A DNA stretch of 64,000 nucleotides from an uncultured Clostridia bacterium (GCA_944389425.1 CALXMH010000001.1:58856-122855); one strand, 5' to 3'; positions 1 through 10,330 are shown, numbered from the stretch's first letter. Translations and numbers: made by a program. The notes: a model not told the origin generated them from the letters alone.

Positions 1-1776
1 CGCTATAATTCCTGGCCTATTCATAAGTGGAGTGGATGGTATTGGTTTTGGGGTTGGTCCCTCTATTATTAACCTATAATAATTGCATATTGTTTGTGTA
101 TCTCCTAATGGATTAAATTGTAAACTATGGTATCCCATTCCTGCTTCTGCTTGTCCAAAAGCTCCTACATCTCCTATCGAAACAGATGCTAATGCTCCTG
201 CAATTGCAGTAGCATTGGCGGATGCAGAACTTGTTGTTGGTATCAAAACTCCTCCTTTAATTATAAAATTATAAGTTCTTCCAACATATCTTTCAAAAGT
301 ATGATATCCTGAGGTAACTCCTCCATATCCTTCTATAAATATATTTAATATTTCATTAATTTCCTCATTACTACTTAACCAATTTAATAAGACTTGTGCT
401 CCAAATGATTCCCATGTAATATCAAAATCTGTTAAATTAAATTCTCCATTCCCACCAAAAAATGAATTCATAATTAATGTGCTTACATTTGTAGATATAT
501 TTTCATATAGCCAATCTCCAACTTGGTAAGTTATTGCATCAATAACTGATTGTCCTATTTTTCCAAGATTTTCTGTTATTTCATATATTTTATCTTGAAG
601 TTCTACATAATATTGCATTGCAAAACTTGCAGCTATTTCTCCTGTTATATTTGATACATGTTGTGCAAATTCTTTTCCAAAATTACTAAATTTTTCATCA
701 GCTGCTTGTAAAAAATTATCTGTTAAATCTTTTGCAGTTGTTTCAATATCTTGCTCTATTAATGCTTTTGCTTCTTCATAAGTTTGTTTCAGTTCTTCTT
801 CTATTCGCTGTAATTCATCTGGACTCACATTTGTAACTTTTCCATTAATAATAGATTCTATTGTACCCCAAGTTGTATTAAAACTTCCAAGTATTTCTTC
901 CAGCATATAATCAATTATTATTTGTTCAATATTTAAACTCAAATCTGCTCCAAAATATCCTTTAAGTTCATTAATTGCCATATCTACAAATTCATTCGAT
1001 ACATCTGTTATATATGAATTTATTTGGTCAAATGCATCATTTAATAATTCATTTTCCCATCCATATGCTTCTGTTAACACTTTGTCTGCAACATCTTTTA
1101 TTCCTATATCCGCTTCTAGCATAATAGCTTCTGCGGCTTTACTTTCCCATCCTACAATACTAGTAGAATATTTAGGTAACATCTTCCTCATTACACTATC
1201 TAATGTTGTTCTTGTTTCTGAAACATAAGCTGTCATTTCTTCTTTTAAGTTCTCTGTTGATGTATATAATATTGTAGCTACTCCATTTGTAATTTCACTT
1301 TCATTTCCATCTATGTATTCTACTACTTTATCTGTAATTACTTCTACATATGCATCATAATAATTATTAATCCAAGCATCTACTTTTTTGTTTCCATATT
1401 CACTTACACTGTCACTATATCTATAATATATATCATACAAATTATCTTCACTAATTTGTTGATTTGTTGATTGTGCCCAAGCTGATTTTATTTCGTTTAA
1501 TATAGCATTTTGGTTGTTGTAAACTTCTGAACTAATATCTATATATGCATTTTGGCCAATACCTATTAATTGAGTCTTTATTTCTTCTTTTATCTTTGCT
1601 TCCAATGTGGCATGAGCATTATCTACAAAATCATTATCTGTTGTTGTATCTATTATATTAGAAGTTCCATCGTCTTCATCTTCTCCCCCCATTATTGTAG
1701 CTGCCATTATTGGAGTAGATAGTATAAATATTAGTATTGCTGATATTACTGCTATGCCCCATTTCTTTTTTATCAT
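1..1776 (-). CDS. Secreted helical protein, 3' end outside window
   Basis: The frame is open from an ATG at 1776 to the left edge (592 codons, no stop), so the C-terminus is missing. Residues 5-25 form a hydrophobic signal peptide ending around PIMAATIMGG, followed by an acidic stretch. The bulk is a long Glu/Asn/Ile/Asp-rich, probably alpha-helical or coiled-coil region. The last visible part is Ala/Ser/Gly-rich and then proline-rich (GPTPKPIPSTP). I do not recognise the family. The start codon overlaps the stop of the upstream surface-protein gene as ATGA, and its Shine-Dalgarno AAGGAGGTG lies inside that gene, so the two are co-transcribed and translationally coupled. Inference: an exported partner of the large upstream protein. 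No in-frame CGG was found. Confidence 0.85.
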   Translation of the reverse strand, partial: MIKKKWGIAVISAILIFILSTPIMAATIMGGEDEDDGTSNIIDTTTDNDFVDNAHATLEAKIKEEIKTQLIGIGQNAYIDISSEVYNNQNAILNEIKSAWAQSTNQQISEDNLYDIYYRYSDSVSEYGNKKVDAWINNYYDAYVEVITDKVVEYIDGNESEITNGVATILYTSTENLKEEMTAYVSETRTTLDSVMRKMLPKYSTSIVGWESKAAEAIMLEADIGIKDVADKVLTEAYGWENELLNDAFDQINSYITDVSNEFVDMAINELKGYFGADLSLNIEQIIIDYMLEEILGSFNTTWGTIESIINGKVTNVSPDELQRIEEELKQTYEEAKALIEQDIETTAKDLTDNFLQAADEKFSNFGKEFAQHVSNITGEIAASFAMQYYVELQDKIYEITENLGKIGQSVIDAITYQVGDWLYENISTNVSTLIMNSFFGGNGEFNLTDFDITWESFGAQVLLNWLSSNEEINEILNIFIEGYGGVTSGYHTFERYVGRTYNFIIKGGVLIPTTSSASANATAIAGALASVSIGDVGAFGQAEAGMGYHSLQFNPLGDTQTICNYYRLIIEGPTPKPIPSTPLMNRPGIIA

Positions 1777-4700
1777 TTGTACACCTCCTTGCTTTTTAAT
1801 ATATTAGTTTTTTTAATTAAACAAATTCCTAGTACTAATGCTACCAATATCATTATTATTGCTAATATGTATATAGCTTGTGCTCCTGTTTTTACTGTTA
1901 CTATTGTATCTGCTGAGTCTCTATCGTCTTCTCCTTGTGCATTATTTGCAGCTACTGAGTCTATATCTTCTAATCCTTGTTCATTATATGTTTCTTGTAA
2001 TTCTGCAACATTATTTATTATTGGTGAATTATTATTTGTCATTTGTTTTGTTAACAATAGTTTTACTTCTTTTGTTTCTCCTGGGTTTATAACTGTATTT
2101 TCTAATTCTTTTGTATATACATTTCCATCTGTTCCTTCATACCAATTTGGATTTAATGAAGAATTAAATGTTAAGTCATTTGTTTTATAATCTATAATTT
2201 CTTTTGCATACCCTGGAACGTTTCCTTCATTTGTAATTTGTATAGTATATTCTATAATTACTAATGATTTTGCAAATTGTTTTGCAGAAATTTCTACTTT
2301 TGCTAGGTCTGTATATTCAAAATCGTATGTATTTGTTCCTTCATTATTTTGAACTGTTATTTTTGTAACAGATTTGTTTAATTTTAAATCAAATTTTTGT
2401 TTATTTATGAGTCCTATATTTATATTTGTTATGCTTGAATTTAAATCTATTACATCTGTTACGCCTGCAACTGTTTTTTCTTCTCCTATTTGTATTTCTT
2501 TTTCTATTGCACTAGATGTATATATTCCAGTTGCTCCTGCATTTTGATAACTTGTTGCTCCATATATTTTTGTATCATATCTAAATATTATTAAATATTT
2601 TCCTGCGCCTAAATTTGTAATTAGGTAATTTCCATCTTCATTTGTTGTAGTTTCTGCTGCTATTACTCCTGTTACTGAATTTATTGCAAGTACACTTATA
2701 TTTGCTAAATTTTCTTCATCTGTATCTTTTTGACCATTTTCGTTTTTATCTAGAAATGCCATTCCAGAAATTTTATATTTCTTTTCATATGAAATGTCTC
2801 CTCCTGGTGAATCGCCTTCGTTGTTTCCGGTATTTCCAGAATTTCCATTATCTTGATCTTTATATTCATCTGCTTGTTCCACCTTTTGAATTATTGAATT
2901 TGTGTATTGGCTTTCCAGTCCATCTCCATGAATGTATGCATTCGTTATTATTGAAGTATCTTCTTTTGCTTTACCAACTTTTGCTTTTATTGTAAACATT
3001 ACAGTTTCATTTTGTTCTAATGCTAATATTTCTACAAATTTATCAAATGTGTTTCTTTCTATTTTTACATCACCTGATTGAGTAGTATAAACAGCTGATA
3101 ATATTTTTAATGGCTCTGGCATGCTTATTTCTATATACATTCCATATATTGCAATTGGTCCCACATTTGTAATTCGTAATCTATATTCTATTTCATCACC
3201 TTCGCTTAATGTTGCACTTGTATTTGTGCTTTCTTGCACTATTTCGTAATGTGGTTTTACTATTACAAACTTAACACTGTCTGTTTTTGCTATTACATTT
3301 GAATTTAAAATTACATCTGTTGAACTTTCTATTTCTTTTTCGTATATTCCATTTTCTAAATTATTAGTTTTTGCTTTTATTGTTATACTTACATTTTCTT
3401 GGTTAAGATTTGGAATTTCTATGCTTACTTCTCTTGTTTGGTCATTATATTGTGCATTTAAACTATTCTCTATCACATTTCCTTCTTCATCATTAACTTG
3501 TATAGTAGAACTTACATATGTTAATTCTTGTGGCAGTGTTTTCTTTACTACAAGATTATTTATTGTGTTTTCTCCACCATTTACTAATCCTACTGTAAAA
3601 TTAATTTCTTTATTTTCTTTTACTCTATTATCTGTTTCTAAATCAATAACTTCTCTTACTAATACACTACTTTCTCTTACATTTACTGTATCTGATGAAG
3701 CTTTTAATACTGCGTTAATATTTGAAGCTGAAACTAAAACTACATTTTGTATATCCATTTCTGGTACAGATGTTATTTCATTTTTCTCTTCATATGAAGA
3801 ATCTGTTTCCGCATTATATTTCTCTGTTGAAATATAATATTTACCATTTTCATCTATTGTAAATCCAGGATAGTCTTTATAATATGTATATATGTCTGGC
3901 TTATATTGTGGTATAATATAAACTTCTTTTGTAATCGTTTCTCCCGGGGCTATATTCTCTATTTCCCATCCAACTGTTGGTGAACTTCCAGATTCTGTTC
4001 CTGCATTTTTTACAACATTCCATTCTTGCATTGTGTTTGTATCCGCATTGTCTGGATATATTTCATATTCATTGCTTGTCTCTGATAATACTCTTACCAA
4101 ACTTGTCCATTTTGGTATTTCGTTTTCTATTTTTACATTCTTAGCCGCTTCTGTTCCAGTGTTACTTACACTAATTACAAATTTTAGTACATTATTTACA
4201 TCTATTATTCCATTTTCATCTGCCCCTTCAATGCTTTGTGTTATATTTATTTCTGGCCCTCTTCCTGTTGTTATTCCTACTTTGTCTGATTTCGCAAATG
4301 AGCTTACAGATGCAACTTGTGTATTGTTTATGTAGTATATTCCATAGTTACTGCATATTGTGTGATTGTAACCTATGTTTTGTGGTATTTCAAAATCATA
4401 TGTAAAGCTTATAGATTCTCCTTGTTTAAATTCATATCCTTCTATTACTATCATATATGATTTTACTTTGCTTAAATCTGTTGGTGTTTGTGTCCAACCA
4501 TTGTTTGTATCTGCTATTGCTGATGTTGCTTCACCATTTTCTGAGTAATATATTTTTAATCCATCACCTTGCAAGCTTTCAGATACTATATATCCTCTTA
4601 AATATGTATCTATTGTTGTTCCTAAGTCTTCTCCTGTTTCTGCGTCTTTGTTACCTGCAAATGGTATTCTTCCTAGTACTACCAAGTCTGTGCAAGTATT

Positions 4701-7040
4701 TCCTGTATTGTTTATTGCAAGTAAGTGCATTTTTGCTATTCTTGCTGGTTTATATGTTTCAACTTGCTGAATTAAATCTCCTTGGTTTACAGACATTAAC
4801 ATGTTTTCGTTTCCATCATAATTTGATATTCCATTTATTGTTATCATTCCTGTTGGTGCTACAAATTCTATGTTTGTTGTTGCTAAGCCCCCTAAGCCTT
4901 TGTCTGTTACTACACCATTGTCATAATTTACTGTGTTTGAGTTATAGTAATACATTTTTATTTCTTCTGTTTTGCTAGGTGTTAAATTATTTACTGTTAT
5001 ATTTGTATTTATTATAATATTTGTTCCATTTGTTACTATTCCATTACTAAATTTTGTTTGAACACCATTTAGCATTATTCTTAATACCGGAATTCCATCT
5101 TTTTTAATAAATTCTATTTTATCTATTATTAGTTCTTCATCAAATAGTATTTTAGACTCTAAGATTTCCACATTCTCTACACATGTTGGTAATTCTATTT
5201 CAAATATTGGGTCTACATATAAATCTGATGTTTCATTATCATTTCCTAGTTCTATTGTAAATTCTACATTTTCATTTTTTACAAGTGTAGATAGTTTGTC
5301 TTTGTTTATGCTTATTTGAGATTTTGTAACTGTTGCTTCTAATGGAACTATTATTTCTTTTTGTTCTACTGTTATTTTTTCATTTGTTTTTTCATCTATT
5401 TGCATTATTTCAGATACTATGTTTAATGTTTCAAAACTATCTATTTGTGATTTTGTAAATCCTAAATCACTTTTTATTTCTTTTTTAGCTGTTATTACTA
5501 AGTTTCCATTTTTTTGAGGTTTACTTGTTTCTATTCTTATTTGTGATACTTCTTCTAAAAGTTCTACTAAGTAATTTCCATTTTCATCTGTTTGTGTATC
5601 TTTTGCAACTAGTGCTAATAATTTTTCTTCATTATTATATATAAATAATTTTCCTTCTTCTCCAAATAGTTCATCAAATGATTTTGCATTTACTGTTATT
5701 TGTTTGTATATTGTTTTTTGTGTTATATCTGCTTTTAAGTTTTTAGAATTCATTGTTTCTTGTTTATCTTGCAATACTATTCCAGATAGTCCTTCATTAA
5801 ATCCTACATTTATATTCCATTTAAATTCATATTCTGTACCTTCTCCACTTTGTGGATTATTTATGTTTGCATATAGTTTTCCTTTTGCTAATTTTTCTGT
5901 TATATTTTCTCCTGTTAATGATATTAGTTTCCCTATTGTTTCTGTTATTGCAAATTCTTCTTTTGCTTCTGCTTTGCATTCTTCTGTATTATTATTTGAA
6001 TATGTTTTTATTGTTACTTCTGATCTTTGCTCTATTTTACTGTTTCCTTGTGATAATACTTCATATGCTTTTTGTGGATATATGTAATTTACTATATATA
6101 TGTCTTTATCTTTTCCAATTTCTTTTTTATCGTTTTTTACATTTATTTTTAGCTTTCCTTCTGAATCTACATATTCATAATTTTCTTCTGTAAATTCTAG
6201 GTTTTCAGATGTTTGTCCATTTGTTGCTTGTGTAGATATTGCGTTTACTGTAACAGATTCTGGTCTTACACCATTTATAATTGGTACATTTATTTCAATA
6301 CTTGTTTTGCTAATTGGTAGCATGAACTTTTTCTCTTGTAAACCTGTTTCTATTTGCATAGATATTAATGCTTTGTTTTCACCATCTTGGTTTAGTGGAA
6401 TATATTTAATTAAATTTTGATTTATTTGTGCTTCGTATTTTCCACTCCAACCTAAATTTATTTCTATTTCTTTTTCGATTGGGGTTTCTTCACCTTTACC
6501 ATCTACATAAAGGCCTTTTAATATTAATTTATTATTACTATTTAGTTTTTCTACATTTGCTATGCTATTTACACCTGCTGCTAAGCTTGCTTTTACTTGT
6601 ACTACATCTCCTGCATTTATTTGTCTTAGCACTAATTGATTTTCAGATGCGCTTTGAACTATGGCATTTGGGTCTGCTATATTTGTTACTGTGTAGTTTA
6701 TATTGTTTTCTCCATTTTCATCTTTTAGGTCTATTGTTGCATTTTTTAAATAGCCTTCTTTTTGCACATGTGTAGATATTACAAGTTCAACTGTTTCATC
6801 GTTTAAATCTGCTGTTTTGTAATGCGTTTTTTGTCCATTTACTTCGAAATAGGTGTCGAATTTTACGTTTTTGCTTAATGTGGCATCTGTTTGTTTATCT
6901 AGTTCGTTATTGTCTGCTGCTAGCGATACTAGATAATTGCCACAAAACAAGAAATTGGTACAGCTTAGTGTAACAATTAATGAACTTGCCATGAATTTTG
7001 TAATTATTTGCTTAGTTTTTCTTCTGAATTCTGTTTTCAC
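1773..7040 (-). CDS. Large SdrD-like cell-surface protein (1755 aa)
   Basis: This is an exported, membrane-anchored surface protein. A long signal peptide occupies about residues 10-42. The middle holds several DUF11-like beta-sandwich repeats recognisable by phrases such as VSNTGTEAAKNVKI, LVNGGENTINNLVV and ITNVGPIAIYGMYI. An SdrD B-like domain starts near residue 1418 (GMAFLDKNENGQKDTDEEN, a calcium-loop-like run of Asp/Asn, then NEDGNYLITNLGAGKYL). A further conserved domain (about 1530-1700) precedes a C-terminal membrane helix (about 1725-1745) and a short Lys-rich tail. I see no LPXTG sortase motif. It is a clear paralogue of the proteins at 24491-29545 and 62755-64000, sharing the pattern PNWYEGTDGN, then NPGETKEVKL, then LTKQMT. 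Likely role: adhesion or cell envelope; the ligand is unknown. The next gene overlaps its stop by ATGA. Confidence 0.9.
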   Translation of the reverse strand: MKTEFRRKTKQIITKFMASSLIVTLSCTNFLFCGNYLVSLAADNNELDKQTDATLSKNVKFDTYFEVNGQKTHYKTADLNDETVELVISTHVQKEGYLKNATIDLKDENGENNINYTVTNIADPNAIVQSASENQLVLRQINAGDVVQVKASLAAGVNSIANVEKLNSNNKLILKGLYVDGKGEETPIEKEIEINLGWSGKYEAQINQNLIKYIPLNQDGENKALISMQIETGLQEKKFMLPISKTSIEINVPIINGVRPESVTVNAISTQATNGQTSENLEFTEENYEYVDSEGKLKINVKNDKKEIGKDKDIYIVNYIYPQKAYEVLSQGNSKIEQRSEVTIKTYSNNNTEECKAEAKEEFAITETIGKLISLTGENITEKLAKGKLYANINNPQSGEGTEYEFKWNINVGFNEGLSGIVLQDKQETMNSKNLKADITQKTIYKQITVNAKSFDELFGEEGKLFIYNNEEKLLALVAKDTQTDENGNYLVELLEEVSQIRIETSKPQKNGNLVITAKKEIKSDLGFTKSQIDSFETLNIVSEIMQIDEKTNEKITVEQKEIIVPLEATVTKSQISINKDKLSTLVKNENVEFTIELGNDNETSDLYVDPIFEIELPTCVENVEILESKILFDEELIIDKIEFIKKDGIPVLRIMLNGVQTKFSNGIVTNGTNIIINTNITVNNLTPSKTEEIKMYYYNSNTVNYDNGVVTDKGLGGLATTNIEFVAPTGMITINGISNYDGNENMLMSVNQGDLIQQVETYKPARIAKMHLLAINNTGNTCTDLVVLGRIPFAGNKDAETGEDLGTTIDTYLRGYIVSESLQGDGLKIYYSENGEATSAIADTNNGWTQTPTDLSKVKSYMIVIEGYEFKQGESISFTYDFEIPQNIGYNHTICSNYGIYYINNTQVASVSSFAKSDKVGITTGRGPEINITQSIEGADENGIIDVNNVLKFVISVSNTGTEAAKNVKIENEIPKWTSLVRVLSETSNEYEIYPDNADTNTMQEWNVVKNAGTESGSSPTVGWEIENIAPGETITKEVYIIPQYKPDIYTYYKDYPGFTIDENGKYYISTEKYNAETDSSYEEKNEITSVPEMDIQNVVLVSASNINAVLKASSDTVNVRESSVLVREVIDLETDNRVKENKEINFTVGLVNGGENTINNLVVKKTLPQELTYVSSTIQVNDEEGNVIENSLNAQYNDQTREVSIEIPNLNQENVSITIKAKTNNLENGIYEKEIESSTDVILNSNVIAKTDSVKFVIVKPHYEIVQESTNTSATLSEGDEIEYRLRITNVGPIAIYGMYIEISMPEPLKILSAVYTTQSGDVKIERNTFDKFVEILALEQNETVMFTIKAKVGKAKEDTSIITNAYIHGDGLESQYTNSIIQKVEQADEYKDQDNGNSGNTGNNEGDSPGGDISYEKKYKISGMAFLDKNENGQKDTDEENLANISVLAINSVTGVIAAETTTNEDGNYLITNLGAGKYLIIFRYDTKIYGATSYQNAGATGIYTSSAIEKEIQIGEEKTVAGVTDVIDLNSSITNINIGLINKQKFDLKLNKSVTKITVQNNEGTNTYDFEYTDLAKVEISAKQFAKSLVIIEYTIQITNEGNVPGYAKEIIDYKTNDLTFNSSLNPNWYEGTDGNVYTKELENTVINPGETKEVKLLLTKQMTNNNSPIINNVAELQETYNEQGLEDIDSVAANNAQGEDDRDSADTIVTVKTGAQAIYILAIIMILVALVLGICLIKKTNILKSKEVYK

Positions 7041-7407
7041 TTTTTACCCCTTTCGCATTTCGCTTTTTGTATATAAATATAATATATATATATTTTGCAT
7101 TTTTATAGAGTAATAGTCAATATAAGTATTTTCCAGTATATACAATAAATTACTATATTAAATTACGGACTTTCCTAAGGGACGCTTTTTATTACATTTT
7201 CATTACATTTTAGTGTTTTTTTATTTACATATTTGTTTAATTTTTGTAATTATTGTCGAAATATGCATGTAAGTATGTTTTGCTAAGTTGTAACACTTTT
7301 TCCACAGTATTAATATATTATTATAGTACTTAACTTGTGGATAACTAACTTTAATGTAATAGGTTTTTAGTTATTGCATACATTTTATTTAAGAGGTGAT
7401 TTTTTTA
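7041..7407. promoter_or_regulatory. Divergent promoter region
   Basis: These 367 bases separate the surface-protein operon on the minus strand from a three-gene operon on the plus strand, so both promoters must lie here. The sequence is very AT-rich with long TA runs. A minus-strand TTGACT sits around 7105-7110 but I cannot fix its -10 box. One perfect DnaA-box-like word, TTGTGGATAA, lies at 7335-7344. I see no RNA gene. The plus-strand ribosome binding site AGAGGTGAT lies at 7392-7400, just before the small gene. Confidence 0.5.
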
Positions 7408-7554
7408 ATGAATAATTCAGATATGGAGAAAATTATGGCAATGCTTTCTAAAATGGATAAAAAAGATTTAGAAGCTGGAATTGCCAAAGCAAATGCTATT
7501 TTGAATTCAAAAGATAAAAATGCTATTGTAAATGAGATTAAGAAAAAGTTCTAG
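7408..7554 (+). CDS. Small acidic/basic helical protein, 48 aa
   Basis: ATG at 7408 follows AGAGGTGAT with good spacing, and the frame ends with TAG at 7552-7554. That stop is fused to the next gene's Shine-Dalgarno (TAGGAGG), indicating an operon. The product begins MNNSDMEKIM, has an alternating charged/hydrophobic helical pattern and ends EIKKKF. No cysteines, signal peptide or membrane helix are visible. I do not recognise a family; co-transcription with the next two genes suggests a common function. Confidence 0.75.
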   Translation: MNNSDMEKIMAMLSKMDKKDLEAGIAKANAILNSKDKNAIVNEIKKKF

Positions 7555-7566
7555 GAGGTAGTTTAT

Positions 7567-7995
7567 ATGAATGAGGATATGTCTGAAATTTTAAATAAAT
7601 TTAGTTCTATTATAAATTCTTCTAAAAGCGGAGAAGCAAATAGCTCTACAAGTTCAGACAATTCTGCAAATTCAGACAATCCCTCTATTTCTCCTGAGAC
7701 TATCTCTAATATGATAAAAATGCTTGGATTAAACAATTCTAATAATACTGAAAATACAGATAATTCTGAAAATAATTCTATGCCAAATATAGATATTGAA
7801 ACAATTTTGAAATTTAAGACAATATTTGATAAAATGAGCTCAAAAGATGATCCAAGAGCTAGATTACTAAGAGCATTAAAGCCATATTTAAAAGAAAGTA
7901 GAAAAGAAAAAGTTGAACAATATATTCAATTTTTTAATATAAGTAAAGTTATAGATTTATTTGGTAATGCGTCTGGTGGTGATATACATAAATGA
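7567..7995 (+). CDS. Hypothetical protein with Ser/Asn-rich linker, 142 aa
   Basis: A short N-terminal helix (MNEDMSEILNKF) is followed by a low-complexity Ser/Asn/Thr/Glu linker (about residues 18-75). A compact charged C-terminal helical domain (about 78-135) contains DPRARLLRALKPYLKESRKEK and then an amphipathic VEQYIQFFNISKVIDLFG. There is no signal peptide or membrane segment, so it is probably cytoplasmic. The ribosome binding site TAGGAGG is embedded in the preceding stop, and the gene overlaps the next by four bases (ATGA at 7992-7995). I do not recognise the family. Confidence 0.8.
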   Translation: MNEDMSEILNKFSSIINSSKSGEANSSTSSDNSANSDNPSISPETISNMIKMLGLNNSNNTENTDNSENNSMPNIDIETILKFKTIFDKMSSKDDPRARLLRALKPYLKESRKEKVEQYIQFFNISKVIDLFGNASGGDIHK

Positions 7996-8315
7996 TGTTT
8001 CCTATGCCTTTTTATAGAATGCCATATTATAGGCGTTATCCTCCATATTACGTAAAAGCTTCTTTGCCTGCAACTCCTACGGAAAAAGAATCTTCGCCCA
8101 AAAGAGAGTCTAAAAATAGTACTTCTTTAAAAGAAGCTAAAATTGAAACAGAAAAAAGAAATAATTCAGATGATAATTCACAGTTTTTAAACATTTTGGG
8201 CATTAAGCTTTATTTTGATGATATATTAATAATTTGTCTATTATTTTTCTTGTATCAAGAAGGTGTAAAAGATGAAATGTTATTTATTGCATTAATATTA
8301 CTCCTTTTATCTTAA
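7992..8315 (+). CDS. Small protein with two hydrophobic C-terminal segments, 107 aa
   Basis: It starts inside the stop of the preceding gene (ATGA overlap). The N-terminus is unusual, rich in Tyr, Pro, Met and Arg (MMFPMPFYRMPYYRRYPPYY), followed by a charged Lys/Glu/Ser linker. The C-terminal 45 residues hold two hydrophobic stretches (DDILIICLLFFLYQEG and DEMLFIALILLLLS) that could form a membrane hairpin with a very short tail. Function unknown. It closes the three-gene operon and is followed by a terminator hairpin. Confidence 0.8.
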   Translation: MMFPMPFYRMPYYRRYPPYYVKASLPATPTEKESSPKRESKNSTSLKEAKIETEKRNNSDDNSQFLNILGIKLYFDDILIICLLFFLYQEGVKDEMLFIALILLLLS

Positions 8316-8316
8316 T

Positions 8317-8362
8317 AAAAGCTAGAAATTCTAAATATATAATTTAAAAATTCTAGCTTTTT
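8317..8362. terminator. Bidirectional terminator
   Basis: An 11-bp inverted repeat (AAAAGCTAGAA / TTCTAGCTTTT) with an AT-rich loop and T runs on both strands lies between convergent genes. It should terminate the small-gene operon and the deoA-side transcript. Confidence 0.8.
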
Positions 8363-8365
8363 TAT

Positions 8366-9670
8366 CTATTTTATTATTCCTAATATTATATTTTGTTTTT
8401 TTACTTTTTTATTTGTTATTTTAAATGCATTTTTTAAGTTTTCTACTGCACCTTTTGCTTTTGTTTCGTCATTTGTATGCACATATGCAAGTGGTTCTCC
8501 AACCTTTACAGTGTCTCCGCTTTTTTTATTTAGTACAATTCCAGCTAAGCTATCTATTTTGTCTTCTTTTTTAACTCTACCTGCTCCTACATATACAGAA
8601 ATACTTCCACACATTTCTGCATCTATATGTTCTATAATTCCATCTTCTGATGCTAAAACTGGTATAACATATTTTGCTTTTCCTAATTTTTGTGTATCTC
8701 CTAAATATGAAATATCTCCACCTTGATTTGTAACTAATTCTAGAAATTTTTGATATGCTTTTCCACTTTGAAGGGTTTCTTCTATCATTAATATGTTTTG
8801 ATTTATGTCATCTCCTCTTCCTGCAAGTTTTATCATTTGTGCACCTAAATTGTACACAATTTCTCTTACATCATCTGGCATATTATTTTTTAAACATTCT
8901 ACTGCTTCTATTATTTCTAATGTATTTCCTATATTATATCCTACTGGTTCATTCATATTTGTAAGCACACATACTGTTTCAATTTCTGCAAGTTCGCCAA
9001 GTTTTTTCATGCATTTTGCAAGGTTTGTAGCTTCTTGTTTTGTTTTCATAAATGCACCTGAGCCAACTGTTATATCTAGTACTAATTTATTTGCCCCAAG
9101 TGCTATTTTTTTGCTCATAATACTAGATGCAATAAGTGGAATACTTTTTGTACAATTTATTGCATCTCTTAATGCATATATTTTTTTATCTGCTGGTGCT
9201 ATGTTTGCTGTTTGCCCAATTAGACTTATTCCTACATTATTTACATTTTCTATAAATTCTTCAACTGGTATATTTGTTTTATATCCTGGTATTGATTCTA
9301 ATTTATCCACAGTTCCACCAGTAAAGCCTAATCCTCTGCCAGACATTTTTGCAACTGGTATTCCAAGTGCAGCAATTATTGGCATTAGAACTATTGTTAT
9401 TTTGTCTCCAACTCCACCTGTACTGTGTTTATCCACAACCTTATTTCCTATTGCACTTAAATTTAGTTTTTCCCCAGATTCTGCCATGGCTAGTGTTAAA
9501 TTTTTTATTTCTTCTGCTGTCATACCTCTTATGCATATTGCCATAATTAAGGCAGCTGCTTGATAATCTGGTATGTTGCCATTTGTATATTCTCTTACAA
9601 AATAGTCTATTTCGTTTTTTGTAAGTTCTTTATCTTCTCTTTTTTTAGATATAACTTCTCTTATATCCAT
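8366..9670 (-). CDS. pdp: Pyrimidine-nucleoside (thymidine) phosphorylase
   Basis: A cytoplasmic enzyme that reversibly cleaves pyrimidine nucleosides with phosphate, releasing the base and (deoxy)ribose-1-phosphate in nucleoside salvage. The 434-residue length is normal for the family. Seen motifs: N-terminal helical domain (residues 1-65), the phosphate-binding signature KHSTGGVGDK near residue 82, then KMSGRGLGFTGGTVDKLESIPG and DITVGSGAFMKT. The C-terminal domain ends with HTNDETKAKGAVENLK. Pdp (broad pyrimidine) and DeoA (thymidine-specific) cannot be separated by eye. It is downstream of rnhB on the same strand with a 23-base gap, so probably co-transcribed. Confidence 0.93.
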   Translation of the reverse strand: MDIREVISKKREDKELTKNEIDYFVREYTNGNIPDYQAAALIMAICIRGMTAEEIKNLTLAMAESGEKLNLSAIGNKVVDKHSTGGVGDKITIVLMPIIAALGIPVAKMSGRGLGFTGGTVDKLESIPGYKTNIPVEEFIENVNNVGISLIGQTANIAPADKKIYALRDAINCTKSIPLIASSIMSKKIALGANKLVLDITVGSGAFMKTKQEATNLAKCMKKLGELAEIETVCVLTNMNEPVGYNIGNTLEIIEAVECLKNNMPDDVREIVYNLGAQMIKLAGRGDDINQNILMIEETLQSGKAYQKFLELVTNQGGDISYLGDTQKLGKAKYVIPVLASEDGIIEHIDAEMCGSISVYVGAGRVKKEDKIDSLAGIVLNKKSGDTVKVGEPLAYVHTNDETKAKGAVENLKNAFKITNKKVKKQNIILGIIK

Positions 9671-9693
9671 TTTTTCACACCTTTCTTCTTTTG

Positions 9694-10330
9694 CTATTTT
9701 TCATTTATAAAGTTTTTTACAAAACTATGTCTATGTAAATTACAAATTCCAAATTGTTTTATTGCCGCTATATGTTTTGCTGTTCCATATCCTTTATTAT
9801 TTGCAAAATCATATAGTGGATAAACTTCATCCCATTCTTGCATTAGTCTATCTCTTGTTACTTTTGCAATAATTGAAGCTGCTGCTATACTATATACTTT
9901 GGCATCTCCTTTTATTATTGATTCATATGGTATTCCGAAGTGTATTTATATGGTTTAGAGCATCTGCTAATATTAAATCTGGTTTTTGTTTTAATTCTTG
10001 TACACAAATTGTAAGGCCTTTTTTTGTTGCATTTAAAATATTTAATTCATCTATTTCTTTTGGACTAATTACTGCTACCGACCAAGCAATTGCCTCTTTT
10101 GTTATTTGGTCATATAGCTTTTCTCTTTTTTTTTCACTTACTTTTTTAGAGTCATTTACTCCTTCTATAAATGAATTTTTTGGCATAATTACGGCACCAA
10201 CAACAACAGGACCAGCTAGTGGTCCTCTTCCTGCTTCATCTATTCCACAGATATATTCTATGCCTTTATTATGTAAGTCTTCCTCATACTGTTTTAGTAG
10301 TTTTAATCTTTCTTCTTCTTTTTCTTTCAT
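9694..10330 (-). CDS. rnhB: Ribonuclease HII, read with a +1 shift at CGG
   Basis: RNase HII nicks RNA in RNA-DNA hybrids, including single ribonucleotides in DNA. The first frame (9923-10330, 135 aa) carries the active-site start [19 protein letters not shown] and an AD motif, then stops soon after codon CGG at 9935-9937. Skipping the C at 9937 gives [32 protein letters not shown], the canonical second half, and runs to a TAG at 9694. Joined length is 211 aa, normal for the family. No other disruption is present and both halves are well conserved, so I read this as an expressed recoded gene rather than a pseudogene. It is one of ten CGG/+1 sites in the window. Confidence 0.88.
9935..9937 (-). 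other. +1 recoding site CTT CGG A in rnhB
   Basis: Zero-frame CGG; the zero frame reaches a stop three codons later. Skipping C gives GGA (Gly) and restores the RNase HII frame. Confidence 0.85.

Noticed and set aside
7335-7344. Replication origin from a perfect DnaA box
   Set aside because: Only one clear box, no cluster, and no dnaA/dnaN genes nearby.
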